NCBI GenBank assembly: GCA_963969595.1
Contig: OZ018408.1
Coordinates: 30,380,108 to 30,444,107, forward strand
DNA: 64,000 bases
Direction of reading: 5' to 3'
DNA from: Neckera pumila
Lineage: Eukaryota > Streptophyta > Bryopsida > Hypnales > Neckeraceae
In this document: one piece after another, positions 46,901 to 59,458 of the stretch
Position numbering within the stretch: position 1 is the stretch's first letter
How the letters are laid out: each line of letters starts with the position of its first letter
Position numbers and translations under genes: made by a program
The notes under the pieces: model-generated
What the model saw: only the letters and a program-made list of their open reading frames with translations
What the model was told of the DNA's origin: nothing
The model's database searches: none

Positions 46901-47500
46901 GACTCATGCTTTCAGAAATGATTGGTGATAATTTCAGTTATTACAAGCCATCATGTGTCAATAATGTTGGCACGTATTTGGGAGGCGTATTTGGACTGGA
47001 TGGAACTAGGAAGCATTTTGGAATCTTCAAATGGAGGATCTGGATCATGCAAAATCATTTTGTCTCCTCTTGCAGGGAAATGTAATGGGGCATTTTGGAG
47101 TATGAAATTTTCCCTTCTCTCTCTTTTTGCTAGTTTCCTGAGCCCTGCACAATATTTTCCAATTTTAAACTTGGATTTCCTTCTTTGCTCCATTTCTTTT
47201 GGTGCTCTTGTTTTTGCTCTTTGAAATGTGGTCTTGCGTGCAAATCGGCAGGGTTTTGGGTTTTGGGTTCTCGGGTCGTTTGTCAATTGCGATGGCAACT
47301 TGTTGATGGCGCTCAGGCAATGTTGGAAGTGGTGATGGCAGCGCAGATGTGGAGACAGAGTGGCGCATCGTTGTTGCGGGTTGTCCATTGGTAGCTTGAC
47401 GCAAGCATTCCTCGCGGCATTCTTCAATCCAAGTTTGTCTTGGGCAAATTTCTTTTTGTCTTCCAGCAACCATTCTCCTGCTTAGCGCTGTTTGTTGGGT
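46900..47500. other. Overlapping long frames of unclear nature
   Basis: Both strands are unusually open: 172 codons on the minus strand (46951-47469), 102 on another minus frame, and 62-100 on the plus strand. None has a recognised motif. The minus frame is Arg/Lys/Pro/Gln-rich. The composition is less AT-rich than the surroundings, so this may be the edge of an old gene or element. Confidence 0.3.
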
Positions 47501-47577
47501 TAGCGCTTATGTTTTGCAAAACCTGAAACGTTTTGATTTTCGCCCCTTGTTGATGACAACGCTATTGTTTTGGTTGC

Positions 47578-48475
47578 TTGCTTCTGTTTTGGTTTGCTTG
47601 CTTCTATCTTGTGCTCTTGCTCCATGTTTTTCTCACAATTTGCCCTAAGCCTCCTCGTACTGAGCTCCTCGTGATGTATGACTGCAGGAATTCTGCGATC
47701 CACGAGGATGGGGAGGTGTTTGGGAGGGCCAAGCAGGTTGGGGCGATCACAATAGATGTGGTTGTGCCCTGGCTTGTGCAGCAGGCACTATAAGAAATCC
47801 GTGTTTTGGGGATGTTTTCACTATTTTTTGGAATGCATTCTTATGGACATAACAGTTGACAATCTATGTTTTTACGTCAACAATAATGTTCAATAAAATA
47901 TCAAATGTTTTTATTGAACATTGTTGTTGACATAAAAACATGGATTGTCAACTGTAATGTCTACAAAAATGCGTTCCAAAAAACAGTGAAAACATCCTAA
48001 AACATGGGTTTCTTATAGTGAGGCCAAGGCTTCCAAAGTAGGGTGGCATATGCCGGCAATGGGGCCACGGGATCAGGAAAAATAGCTGCGCTTTGTGGTG
48101 CAGCTCATGCTAGTGAATCGAAAGTGGCAGAATTCTGTGGCTACGTGTAAGGAGTATGTAGCTCTTCGCCTGTCCCAGTTTGATTTGGTTTGGGAGGGAT
48201 GGGCAAGGTGGCGCACGTTGCAGACACGGTTTGTTGTGGAGCAATTTAATCAAGCTTTCCAGATCTTCATGACGTCCTGAGCGTTGGAAAAAATCATGCC
48301 GGACCGCCTTTGTTTGTGTGCATTGGCGCAGCTAACCACGCTCGAACCCTTGTGCCTTTGCGATATCCTTCAGCAAGGGTGGCAGATGAGGGCAGGTGTG
48401 CCGCCTACTGCGGATTGGAAGGCATGTGACTTGATTTGGGTAACATCCAAAGAACACACACCACGGTTCTTTTGA
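47578..48475 (+). pseudogene. Unrecognised coding-like fragments split by a CACTA MITE
   Basis: A frame containing MYDCRNSAIHEDGEVFGRAK and VGAITIDVVVPWLVQQ runs to the MITE at 47786. On its far side a frame reads KASKVGWHMPAMGPRDQEK, a stop, then LRLSQFDLVWEGWARW and TRFVVEQFNQAFQIF (48095-48280). The sequence flows on if the MITE is removed. Family not recognised. Confidence 0.35.
47786..48020. mobile_element. CACTA MITE (235 bp, AGG duplication)
   Basis: Ends CACTATAAGAAATCC and inverted CACTATAAGAAACCC. AGG flanks both sides (47783-47785, 48021-48023). A near-full-length hairpin: TGTTTTTACGTCAACAA pairs with TTGTTGACATAAAAACA. Related in its ends to the 44022 element. Confidence 0.9.
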
Positions 48476-50157
48476 GTGCTTCAGAAATACAATAGCCTCC
48501 TCAACCTTTCAATTTTGTTTTCTTCCTGTAATAGCTATGGACCATTTGTTGGTGCTTGTTTGCCATCTCCGCAATTTAGAGTGATTGCAGTTTAGAAGTA
48601 CTGACAGCAGTTTTTGGACAAGTCTACACCAAAACAGGTTTAGGAAGCTCATGATTCATCATGGCCACTACTCCAATTTTCTTTTTACATTCCCATTTTT
48701 TTGGCTATTCCATATTTTTTTTGGTGTTCCATGTTTTTATGAAGACATGAAAACACGAATTGTAGGTTTGTAAGTATTCCATTGTGACTACTATTGCATA
48801 TTGATAGTTTCTTTTTTTTGTGATTTCAATTTTTTCCCACATTTGTATGGCAATTTGATTTTCTTCTACAATATTGTTTGTCAATAAGTATTGTAACATG
48901 GCAGATCAAAAGTCGATGTATGCCTTCTTCTTTCATTCTAGGTGGTGTGAATTTGTGAATGTGTGAATACTTAAAGGACTTGCTTAAATGAATGTGTGGA
49001 TGCTTATATGAATTGCTTTACGGAATTGCTTAAATGAATGTGTGAAAATGCTTTAATGAATTTGTGGCTTCAATTCTTGCACTTCAATTGAGTCCCTGGG
49101 TGCCACTTGTACAACTTCATGGATATGTTTTGAATATGCTTTCAGTATGCATATTGTCATATTAAACATAACAATGGTATTTGATTCAACAGTTGTGAAT
49201 TTAGTTTTTGCAAGTTCTAATAAAAAACAATTCATTATAATAAAGATAGGGTGCAAAAAAATGACCTCTTCTACAAATTTAAACTAAATGAAGAGTCCTT
49301 AAAAATATGCAAAATTAGCAAATTAGATAACGATAGGGTGTGTTTAATTGGTCCCATCCATCAAAATACCCCCTCTAAAAATATCCCTTGTTCACACGTG
49401 ATATATGAATCCCCTAAATAGTGACCCCCCCAAGAAGTAGATTTGCATACTATAGACAAATGTAGGCAGGTTTTCAATATTATAATTGGATTTGGAAGAA
49501 GGGGCAAGAGATCTTGGCCTTTGACCCTATTAAGATAAGGAACAAAGGATCCTACATAAAAAAATTTAATGCACAAGAAAGACCTATACCATCTTCACCA
49601 CTTCTTGTATTAGAGTATTTTCCTAGCACAACTTTGTGAATAATGACGCAATGTAATTGAAATTCATATTCAAGGTGGATATGACCATTTTAAACTTGTA
49701 TACATATCTATATATCTATCTATGTGTCTATATCTGTATCTATGATTTCTAAACTTAATTTGATAGGGAATATTGATTTCCCAAATATGTCATTCACAAT
49801 TTAAGGATTAGGATTTACAAGCATTATTGAGTATCTATTCTAAAGAATTTGAAGCTCAAATTTGGAGGGGATGGTCTCCTAGGAGATTACCAACCATCTA
49901 TAATCATGGTAGCAGTGTTGGAATCTCCATTCAATGACCAACAAGACTTAACAAAAACTAAGTCCAACATACCTCAAGAGTTTCAAGTCGGACAGAGACC
50001 TCTCTTCCCCTAGGTGCAGGAAATTCTTGAAAATTTCTTAGCAATTCACAAAAGCATACCGCTGTTCATCCTGGAATATAGACGACACCTTTCCAGCAAC
50101 AAGCTTCAGGACGCTACTTGCGTTCATATCTGACTAAACTCTGATATATATATACGA
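48476..50157. other. Intergenic DNA downstream of PSS1
   Basis: No gene supported. A short TATC/TCTA microsatellite lies at about 49700-49745. The PSS1 3'UTR should lie just below 50158; no polyadenylation signal could be placed with confidence. Confidence 0.5.
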
Positions 50158-53100
50158 CTACATGAATTTCTTTGAGTCCACTTCTTCGGTCTCTTTAATG
50201 TCCTGCCTATGATCAAAATACACCTTGATTGTCCAGGTGGACAAAAACAAGACAAGAGTAGTGGACACTGTTGTCCAGAACCAGAATACAAAACCTGGCA
50301 TTGGCTTGGAATAGAGGCCTGGATGCACACGACAGTATTATGAGTATGTACCACGACTTCAATAATAAAAAGTTAACTCTCCAAGACAATTATCTTGATG
50401 TTTGCGTCATTTAGCAGCACTGGGAGCAGAGATATTATAGTAGTAGACCTAAATAGTCTAACAAGCGTGAGCAATCCAGGTCAAAGTCAAGAAATATTCA
50501 AACACTAGAGAGCTTACCTCGACCAAATTTTATACAGATGAGAGTCTCCACAATCGCAATTGCTATAGCCAGCCAGCAGAACCCTCCCAGCTTCTTAATT
50601 GGCTTCCTGAGGTTTGCAAATAGAGGACCCAATACATGAGAAATAATTATTTAAAACGCCATCTTATTCATAATATTTAATCCCACAAAAACCACATAGA
50701 TCATATAGCAAAAACTGCAAAACAAGAAAATATCTTCATATACAAAATATAGGTAGTCATAGACACTCCTAAGCAATGGAGAGCAAGGATCATGACAGCT
50801 CACCTTGTTTGCAGAAAAGTATTGAACTCTCGGATTGCAGGATTTGCAATTAGCCACCAAACTATCAACCGATACGTGTTGAGTGGGTTCAAAGGTGGTA
50901 TCCACAGGCAGAACTTGATGAAAAATGCATTCACCTCAACCATGAGCACAATAAGTAAAAAGATCAGAACTTGCACGAACCGGAGAGGACCCTGCAACGG
51001 GTTCCACTCGTCTTTGTCCCAGTAGGCTGGAGTGAATTGCCCAAGAGATCTTTTAACCTGTAACCTCCAACGTCATCAAAGTTTCAATATTTTGCATCAT
51101 GCTTTCCTACAAATATAGCTGCTATGTTTCTACAAGAAACACCTAGAATTATTTTCTAAATCTAAATAAACGATTCTGCGAGAAATATGCAATACAGGTT
51201 CTAATGCAGAAGTAGAGAACCGACCCTGAAGAGGTGTTCTAGAGATTCTAGCCACACTACAATTGTCAAAGTTTATGTTAGAACTGATATATATGGTAGG
51301 GTTTAACGCCTCTAGGTTGTCAGGGAAATGGATTTCTACCCAATGAATCTTAGTCGAAGGTTTTGGTGTCAAACGCCGCACGTTAAAACTATTGACGAAC
51401 AACAAAAGTAGGTTCTAGCCAGCAAAAGACAATTTCTCATGGTCTGTGCCTGGTGAAAGGACACAGAGACATACGAACTTTGTCGTGCAGATATATCATA
51501 TACGTAAAATGATATGAGAAGGAAGGAGAAATGCCTACCTTGCCGAGAATAGACTTTTGGCGACTCAGACCAACCCAAGCATATGTCTTTCCATCAAAAT
51601 ATTTCACTGTCTTCATTCCAGCCCAAATTCCTGTAAATTTAGAAATTATATTGTCATTATACTGACCTCTACTACTAAAATATATTAATGAATACATCAA
51701 ACAACAAGCTAAATGCAAACTGAAAATTGCATCTGATTTCATAGGACAGAAAAAGGCATACCAATCCAGTTGCAGAGGAAAACATCAAGAATGATACTAT
51801 CCCACCAACACTCGTTGAAGTTCGGCAGCATATGGTTGAAAGTTACCTGTAAATAGTCAGAAATTTCTTCCAGTCAATTCATACAACGTCCGGTATCGAG
51901 CATTCCTATCCTAGTAAATGGCAATAAAATTCTTCTACTTGTTGATAAAACTTTCAGTTCTCATAAAGATAAAGTAATGGCTCATGCTAATAAAATAAAA
52001 CGCCCAAACCACATCAGCATCTCAGTCTTTCCTAAACTATCAACATGGTGATAGTCACGAAGTGTGCAAGAAAAGGTATACCTCTGCCATCTCGAATCCA
52101 ATAGACAGCACCCACAGGAGAGGTAGATTACGAACCATTATGGCCTTCCCCCACCACCCTAATGTATGTGCTATCACAAACTCATCAAACAAGGTATTCT
52201 GCAAAGCAAAGATGAAGAATTAATCGTGTTAACAAAACAAAAATGTCATGTCCAACATCACAAGAAAAGAACTTTTACTTTCATTGTGAAGTGCATCCAT
52301 AAAGAGCGGTGATGTTCGTAGTAGAATTTATAACAATAGAAATGAACAATCCGCACTAATATTTTTTTACAGCTCGAGGATTACCACATAGCAGACTCAA
52401 ATGAAGACGACTTGCGGGTTCTCACATAAACATTGGAGAACTTGTTGGATTTCTCTGGGGTATACACTTGACAATCTGCTCCATAAGATCTTTCATACAA
52501 CTCTGGAAGAGACACAGATCATGTGATTGAAGTTCTGTTAGAAATCTGTGTAATCCCTCTTTACGGGCTTACAGGGGTGAGACCAGGTTGAACACAACAA
52601 TTCAACGGAAATGTATTCCAAGCCGACATACAAGAGAATTAGCCAGTCAAACCGTCAATTCTTGTCAATCCTTCCTTGCAAGCTTCTCAGCTAGCACAAA
52701 AAACTAGTACTAAAGCAAATAGTAAGAAACATAAGAGCCCTTCTGAACAAAATAATAGACAATAAAAATGTTAAGGACATATAAAGAGTAGTACCAACGC
52801 CAAGGTCAGGATGCAGATGCTTCAGAAATTGTCGTGCATCATCCCGCTTCTGGATCACAGATAAATATACTGCTGTAAAATTTCAAATAGCTCATCTCTA
52901 ATCAAACGAGGAATGTGTGAGCATAGCCGAGGTGATGAATTCTCAGATACTGGTAGCATCGCAAATCTCCATTTGAAACATTAGCAGCCTAACCACGATA
53001 TCCAGATATACCACATCAAGACAGTGCTGATAAGCAAAAGATAAACCATAACTTTGAAGGTGCAGAGAACTCTAATGAATGGACAGACACCCGCTATTCA

Positions 53101-54804
53101 GCGTCTATTATACACTAGCTGCACTTGTAGATATACCCAAAGTTGGATTACGGTAATATTGAGTATGTATTGAATAGCAGACCTGAAAGAGCAGAAAAGT
53201 GAGGAAGACAAGATAGATTACTGCTATCCCATGAATGAATCGCCAAAATGCAGGGTGTGGTCTTATCAGAATCCTGAGTAGGGAAAAAACGAAAGCCAAT
53301 GATGACATGCATCAGAAGATAAACAACAGTTTCATCTTGCCACGATCAAGTCTAAAGGTTGCTACCATACGACTTCAAAATGCCATAAGGCTTTAAGTAG
53401 TTTCTTGCTTACGTGGATGGGGCTTGCAGTAAACAGTATCCCAAGAAAACCGCAATTGTCGCCAAAATACCCCTGCACACATAGTACCCATTAAAATCGA
53501 TTTGACACACTCACAAAGTACCGTCTTCTGGTGTTCTTCCACGTAACAAGTATCTCGACTAAATCAACAAAGCTTGTCTAGTTAGGCTTCAACTTGAACA
53601 CAAAGAAATCAAGTAATTACCGTTTCGTGTTAGTGACTGTGTCTAAATCATTCTCTTCGGACTGAAGTGCACCGCTTGCCCACCTGCATGTTCAACACAA
53701 CACATGTAGATTTAGGTAGTATCCATTGCTTCACAAATGCAATCACAAGAAAGGAAAACAGAAAAAACCTCGGGCAAACAGATGTCTACATCAAATTAGC
53801 AACATTCCACCCGTGTAAGCCAAACACTAGTAACACATGAACCCTATGTCTCCAAATGGCCAGAGGTGGCCGCTTCCACATCTACAGGCGTTGAAACAAA
53901 TCACTTAGAAAGCTTCGAGGACGGTAACAAAATGAATCCATAAAAAGAATAAATCATACCCTACATACTTGAACACTAGAAATATGTTCTGAATGCTACT
54001 ATAATCCACTGTTACTACAGTCCAAAGTGAATTTTCCATTTTTAGCTTGGGCACTCAGCGATTAAGATGGAATAGCAACTCAGCTTGATAAACATGCAAT
54101 GTAGAGGTACCTAATTGCAACGCTACCTAAATGCGACCGTTCAAAATTCTGCACCATGAGTACATATTGATTTACAGAATGTACACCACCTCAATACCAG
54201 TACGCATATCAGGTTCAGGTCATCTACCAATAAATATTTAACCCTTAGAACGTTTGCATTCAGCATGCTATCCAAACGTACATTCTCTGGTGCATAGAAA
54301 TCCAGTTTGCTAACGAGAATATCAAAAAATCTGTCCCTTCCAATAATAGTAACGATGGTCAGCGCTTAAAGTGACGTACTTTTGGTCTGATTAACTTAAA
54401 GCCAGGTCCTCAGAGAATCCGAGCAAACGACAACAGAATAGGAAAATTGAACGAGGTTTCGGCCACAACAGGGCAGTGATACTTGGGAAATGACAGCAAA
54501 TGTCTTTTCCATCAACAAAGGCACAGGAGCAGAGCACTTACACAAGAAGGCAAGCTCCAACAATAAGAACCGTGACGGTGTGGGGCTTGTAAAACCAAGC
54601 TGTCCAGGGATCCAGGTCGTTCATGATACTCCCCGCCTTGGTTTCACTGTCCTCTCGCTCAAGAATCTTGTTCCCACCCCCGTCATCTCCGTCTCCGTCC
54701 CCCAAAGCATCGATTCTCCCATCATCGTCTTCAAAGGGAGAATTCTCGGCGTGGCCACCACCGCTGGAATCGTTAGTCTCGGAGAAGCTGATTTCTCTCC
54801 CCAT
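50158..54804 (-). CDS. PSS1: Phosphatidylserine synthase, base-exchange type (12 exons, 468 aa)
   Basis: This ER membrane enzyme family swaps serine for the head group of an existing phospholipid to make phosphatidylserine. Exons, 5' to 3' on the minus strand: 54804-54542, 53683-53621, 53472-53413, 53273-53183, 52849-52795, 52502-52426, 52198-52082, 51846-51762, 51630-51539, 51057-50804, 50606-50518, 50318-50158. Every junction is GT-AG and the phases agree, giving 1,407 nt. Family signatures in order: [14 protein letters not shown] (residues ~63-76), [116 protein letters not shown]. About eight to ten hydrophobic segments are visible. The N-terminus has an acidic Gly/Asp-rich stretch before residue 60, longer than in the Arabidopsis protein I recall (425 aa). 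Start chosen as the first Met in the exon. No defect seen. Its 5' region is duplicated at 60192-61185. Confidence 0.93.
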
Positions 54805-55770
54805 CGCAATCTTGCGATAAATTCAACGATGCTCTGTTTCGGTGAAGTTACAGCGCATGATCATTCCTCTCCCTATTTCCAGTGAATAACTCAAAAGTTA
54901 AGTACTGCTACACCAAATCATTGTCTAGCATTTGTGCACAAATACTAGAAATAATACAGACCATAAAGCTCCTCACTCTAAATTATTGATAGAGATATAG
55001 TGCAGAAGAAACGAAAATGACAATAATCAAATGACATCTACATTCAAAACAGTCGAAAAATTTTAAACTTGCTGTGATTTTTTTATCTAAAACATTTAAA
55101 CAAAAGTTACGAATGGAGCAAGGATCAACAGTCCGTCTGGCCTAGCTTGAACTAAACAGTCTAGAACTAATTAAATTTGAGCTCAATGTGTTACCGTCTC
55201 GCCGATTAATCCTTGCAAACCCTTGCTATCCGTGTTGCTAAACTTAATTCGTCCCTCGCCTCCAGTCGTTTACAATAGAAAAGAGGAAACCGATCTGCGA
55301 AACAAACAACAGTATCCTTCAGTACTCCCTTACAACAGCGTGCATGCTCTCATGCATCCTCAGAAACCCTAATCTCAGGCAACAAGTAAAAACTCCACAG
55401 ACGTCATGAATCTTGTGAAAACAAGGTGAAATCCATTCCATTACAATACAACCCAATTGCTAAAAGCGCTGAAAACATCAGCAATCGCAAGAATTGTGCA
55501 GAGAAACTCGCAGCTAAGTCGACTCTAATTAAGTGCAAAAGTGTCTTATCGTAACAATTAAGAAAAAAATTGTGAACACACAAGTAGAGAAATTGAACAG
55601 CACCTCCTCCGGAAGATCGAATCAAGTCCCGATCGGCTACTCCATTGCACACTGCGCGTCTTAACTTGCAAAGAATTACTGTATCCCGCAAGGAAATGTC
55701 CACATTGTAAGAGCACAATGCAAAATCATCAGGGCAACGCAAAGTTGAGAATCGTCAGTCGCAGAGAGAT
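54743..55770 (-). promoter_or_regulatory. PSS1 5' end, leader and upstream region (duplicated segment, copy 1)
   Basis: This spans the first ~20 codons, the start codon (54802-54804) and ~960 bp upstream. A good donor (GACG|GTAACA on the minus strand, near 55195) suggests a leader intron ending close to the start codon. Conservation with 60192-61185 is high across the whole block. The plus-strand frame at 54490-54885 is an antisense shadow of exon 1. Confidence 0.6.
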
Positions 55771-56180
55771 CGATGGTGCCGTCCTTCTTAGACAGTTGAT
55801 AATGCATTTCGATGACGTGGCATGCCACCTCAGAAGTACTCGTAGGATGCAAGGTGTCCCAAAGTACTGCCAGCGTGGCATTGACAAGTGTGACTGTTTC
55901 TTCTGGATGAGAAAAAAGCTTTGGTGTGGCTTTCAATGGATGAAATTGCCAAAACTTTGTCTATTTCTCTTGCTTAACATTGTTTACCAATGGACCTCTG
56001 CGATGAACAAAATTGTCTTATAGCGTACGGCTCTTCAAACAACCCCATTCTTTGAATTAATTAATAAGTCACTCTTAGATATCTAGCAAAGCATAATACC
56101 TTCCCTATATGGGGACTTGGGGAGGACCATTGCTTGATTAGGGCCCGTTTTTATAGCCGTTTGTAGGTCCAGTTCTGAGG

Positions 56181-56357
56181 CATTAGATGAGATTCGGGGG
56201 TTTTGGAGGGCTCCAAGTTCCCCTACTGTTTGCTGCGTTCCCAGACTACAGGAATGCAACAGTAGCAGCTGGTTGACGTGGTCGAGCGACTACCACGTCA
56301 TTTTTTGTAATAAAAAAATAAAAAAATAAAAATCGCTTAAAATGATATTTTGATAAG

Positions 56358-56388
<31 letters not shown>

Positions 56389-56492
56389 GAAAAAAAAAAT
56401 TCTGACACACCCGTACCGACGTTCTCTGAATCTGGGCAGAGCAGGGAACAAGCCTGAAACGGCCCTCCAAGACCCCCAAATATCATCTAATG
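56181..56492 (+). mobile_element. CATTAGA-family MITE (312 bp)
   Basis: Starts CATTAGATGAGATTCGGGGG and ends inverted CATTAGATGATATTTGGGGG. Interior as in the 35876 copy. Contains a ~29-bp T run (56360-56388) followed by an A run. No target duplication visible. Minus-strand frames through it (56246-56640) are artefacts of the Lys-coding tract. Confidence 0.85.
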
Positions 56493-57566
56493 GTCCAGGT
56501 GGTTTCCATGGAATCTGGATCTTTGGCTGGACCTCCAAAAACCCCTCCAACCTCCAACTTGTGTAATTTGACTTTACAAGCCTAGAGGTCCTAGAAGGTG
56601 GTCTGGAGGGGTCAGAAATAGCTACCAAACAAACGTCCAAAATTGTAGTCCAGTTATTCAGTTATCGATTCCACGAAACACATCTAGAATCTAGTCTAGT
56701 TCTAATAAAAAATTTGCCTATAGAAACTACAGGAGCCTCCACTTCATCGTCCATATGATCTAGAGCCTTCCAAGGTACCTCCAGAATCTAGACCTCCAGG
56801 GGCCCGTGAAAATAGGCCCTTATAAGGTAACTACACCTAAAATTGTACAAACAAGCACATCAATAATATATATTCCCATTAATTATATTGCAAGTTTTTT
56901 TATGGATCTTGTTGGTAGGCAAAAGGAAATTCTAGATTATTTCGGAATGCATTTTTTGGACACCGTATGAATAAACTACAAATTTTCAAAGTGTTGAAAA
57001 CAGAGTTTAGGATAATCAAATATAGATTCTCATGAATAATGGAAGTACATTTTAGTCAAGAATCTAAACTATGCAATTTTAAAAAGCGTTTGAAAGCAAT
57101 TGTAGTTCCCTTCCAATGTTATAAGAAGTCACAACTTTAGTATCATTACTTTGGGCTTTCACTTGCTTCTTAAACATTGTATAAACAGGTAATGATCTTT
57201 TCCACATAACATTGTTAATCAACCTAAACCGTTTCCCTTTAGAGAAGGAATAATCCCTCCCTAGTTGATATCTATTTTGGATAATTGAAAAATATATATA
57301 TTAATATTTTATTCTTTATTAATTATATTTCTACCAAAAAAAAAATGGATGTGATTTCAATTTTTGAATGAAAATTTGGGTTAAAATTCCTACCATGATT
57401 ATAATATTGAAAATTCAAAAATTAAATTCAAAATGCACCTTATTTGCCAAAAGTATTGTGATTATTTTGTATTTTATACTTTTTGAACAAATGTGTGAAG
57501 TATTGTGATTATTTGATTAAACAAAAGATTTAAAAATTCTAGATCTTCTAGGCAATTTGTTTTGTC
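56493..57566. other. Intergenic spacer
   Basis: No gene, TIR pair or tandem repeat supported. Confidence 0.45.
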
Positions 57567-57580
57567 AAACTAAAATTTCT

Positions 57581-58383
57581 CCAAATGGCCCAGCCACCTC
57601 CCTCTCAACTTTCTACCTAATTGGCGGGATCTCTGGCACAAATCAAGATCTCAAAAAGAAGCGGTATTTATGTGGTCCGTTTGGCATAATGTAGTGGCGG
57701 TCCATTTATAGAGAGCACGTATTAACCCAGCTATTGACGTCAAATGCAATTGTTGCATGGACAATGTGGAAGAAACATCGATCCATAGGTTCTACCATTG
57801 TTCACGTGCTCAGGAGATTTGGGAGTATGATCAATCGATTCTCTACCATATACTAGAAGTTCAACCGGTTATGGGACCTCATAGCAGGTTTAGTTTTACC
57901 CAATGTATCTTTGGTACCAAGCTTCCACGTAGACTTACCGGCCTCAAGACTATATGGACTTTACTTTGAGGTCAAGCATTATGGATTATTTGGATTTCTT
58001 GTAATAGTAAGGTCTTTGCTAATGCTCCTTAGCCTAAAGGTTATTGTCAGCAAGCATTGTGGGAAGCACTCTTAGATGCGAGCCAGGCGGCACAAATGAA
58101 GGCTATGTACAATGCTCGTCATCATCCCCAGCGGTCTAACGAGTTTCACAATAGGTTTGAGCACGTATGGCTCCAATCCCCCATCCTGGCTTAAAGGAAG
58201 GGCAAGAAAGAAGTGTTCTAGAACAAAGTTTGCCTTCCTAAATGCTCTTTCTATTAACGGTCCTTTGGTTTCTTTTTGGGCCGTTCTTGTTCAGTTCTTT
58301 TGTCCAACTGTTTTGGCTTGGCTATTTGTTCTTTGGTTTCTTTTTAATGCAATGGGTTTTCCATTTGTTCAAAAAAAAAAGAA
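57581..58383 (+). mobile_element. 5'-truncated LINE with poly-A and 14-bp target duplication
   Basis: AAACTAAAATTTCT occurs at 57567-57580 and again at 58384-58397, flanking the element. The 3' end is an A10 run and GAAA. The decayed ORF starts NWRDLWHKSRSQKEAVFMWS and includes CNCCMDNVEETSIHRFYHCS followed by RAQEIWEY. That is the zinc-binding domain found after the reverse transcriptase in plant LINEs (C-x2-C ... H-x-F-x-x-C). In-frame stops: one after VHL, one at 57967-57969, and later ones. The two overlapping frames at 58112-58433 are not coding. Inactive. Confidence 0.88.
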
Positions 58384-58559
58384 AAACTAAAATTTCTACC
58401 TCTGATTTATGTATACATAAATTTAAGAGCTAATGCTTTGAGTTTTATAACACTTACACTCTAAAGTTTTTTTTAAATATTTTGAAAATTGAAATTTCTA
58501 TCAATGTGTAGTAGTGTACTAGGGCTTTCGGGGGAGGTAAAATAGTGAGTCCCAGATTG

Positions 58560-58735
58560 CACTAGAAAAAAGTTATTTGGCTAAAACTTGCCAGCAAACC
58601 AAAAAACTTCAAATTATAAAAAAAAACTTGGATGAAATTGCCAAATTGTGGATAAAAACCGAATAATGGACTTGTGATCATTTATATCGCCACTTTGGCA
58701 CATCACAAAAAATGAAAGAAAAAGAAGAAGAAAAG
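58560..58735 (-). repeat. Relative of the 40509 insertion (reverse orientation)
   Basis: Wording such as TGGATGAAATTGCCAAATTG, GGATAAAAACC and CCACTTTGGCAC matches the inverse of 40530-40780. Borders unclear. Confidence 0.45.
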
Positions 58736-58839
58736 CCCTTCTGTGTACTAGAGTGCATTGGAGTGCAAACAATGCACAAGAAGTCTTGGCCTACAAACTA
58801 GTGCACCATAGCCTGCCATTCCCCAACTCCATTTTACAA

Positions 58840-59143
58840 GTTTTCATCGTCTTCCCCAAGCCAAACCTATTAGATTAGGAATCCCGCATTTGATGATGCA
58901 GTTTAAACAACCTATGCAATTAGAGAACCAATATTGTCATAGATTGCAACGAGACCCAAGAAGATGCTTATAAAAAGTGCTGCTCTCCAAGGAACCGAAC
59001 CAGTTCATGTTCAAGAGCTTTCAAGAATTTCTTTCACGGAATAGTACGTGCCCACACCCCCAGCCAAGAAGCCAAGGCAAATGATCAATAGAATCCAAGA
59101 CACCTCCAGTCTGGACAGCCGCCCCCTGTGCATTCTTAAATGG
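58840..59143 (-). pseudogene. AVT-like transporter 3' end, duplicated fragment
   Basis: Aligns with 63608-63905, which is the last exon and 3' flank of the transporter gene at the window's right edge. The stop codon is at 59011-59013. The frame reads RLSRLEVSWILLIICLGF, then GTYYSVKEIL. Similarity ends abruptly near 59143, where the partner continues into VPCICYLRMH; here a different sequence follows. The membrane segments upstream are missing. Confidence 0.75.
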
Positions 59144-59164
59144 CGACATCAAATCTGCTTCTTC

Positions 59165-59437
59165 TCAGTCCACCGCAGCAGCGAACTGCTCACTCAAGCT
59201 CGGTTCCAGTCCATTGGTGATGCTCTCGGCTCGCATGGACCGGCTCCGTCTGGACAAGGAACGAGAGTAGACTTCCATGGTGCGTCCATAACTCTGTGGC
59301 CAGTGAGGTGAAGCATTGAAGGACGAGGAGGAGCGAGGGGAGACGGTACGAGTGGGAGTGATGATGGCACGGGGTGCTGATTGCCGGTGGATGTCTTCAT
59401 CCTTGTCTATATACTCGGACTGGAATTCCTGTCCCAT
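59165..59437 (-). pseudogene. Probable AVT-like N-terminal exon joined to the 3' fragment
   Basis: A 90-codon frame from the Met at 59437 reads MGQEFQSEYIDKDED, then SPHWPQSYGRTMEVYSRSLS, and stops just before the 3' fragment. Plant AVT1 transporters have a soluble N-terminal region with a WPQSYR-type motif, so this is probably the N-terminal exon of the same gene, with the middle exons deleted. The match is from memory and short; the start could equally be the upstream Met at 59458. If right, the locus is an internally deleted AVT copy. Confidence 0.5.
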
Positions 59438-59458
59438 GGCTGAAATTGAAGAGTGCAA

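Noticed and set aside
46951..47469. 172-codon minus-strand ORF as a gene
   Set aside because: Low-complexity Arg/Lys/Pro/Gln-rich composition, no motif, and equally open frames on the other strand.
54490..54885. 131-codon plus-strand ORF
   Set aside because: Antisense of PSS1 exon 1 and its leader; the open frame follows from the Gly/Asp/Ser-rich coding strand.
56246..56640. Lys-rich minus-strand ORFs
   Set aside because: Created by the T tract inside a MITE.
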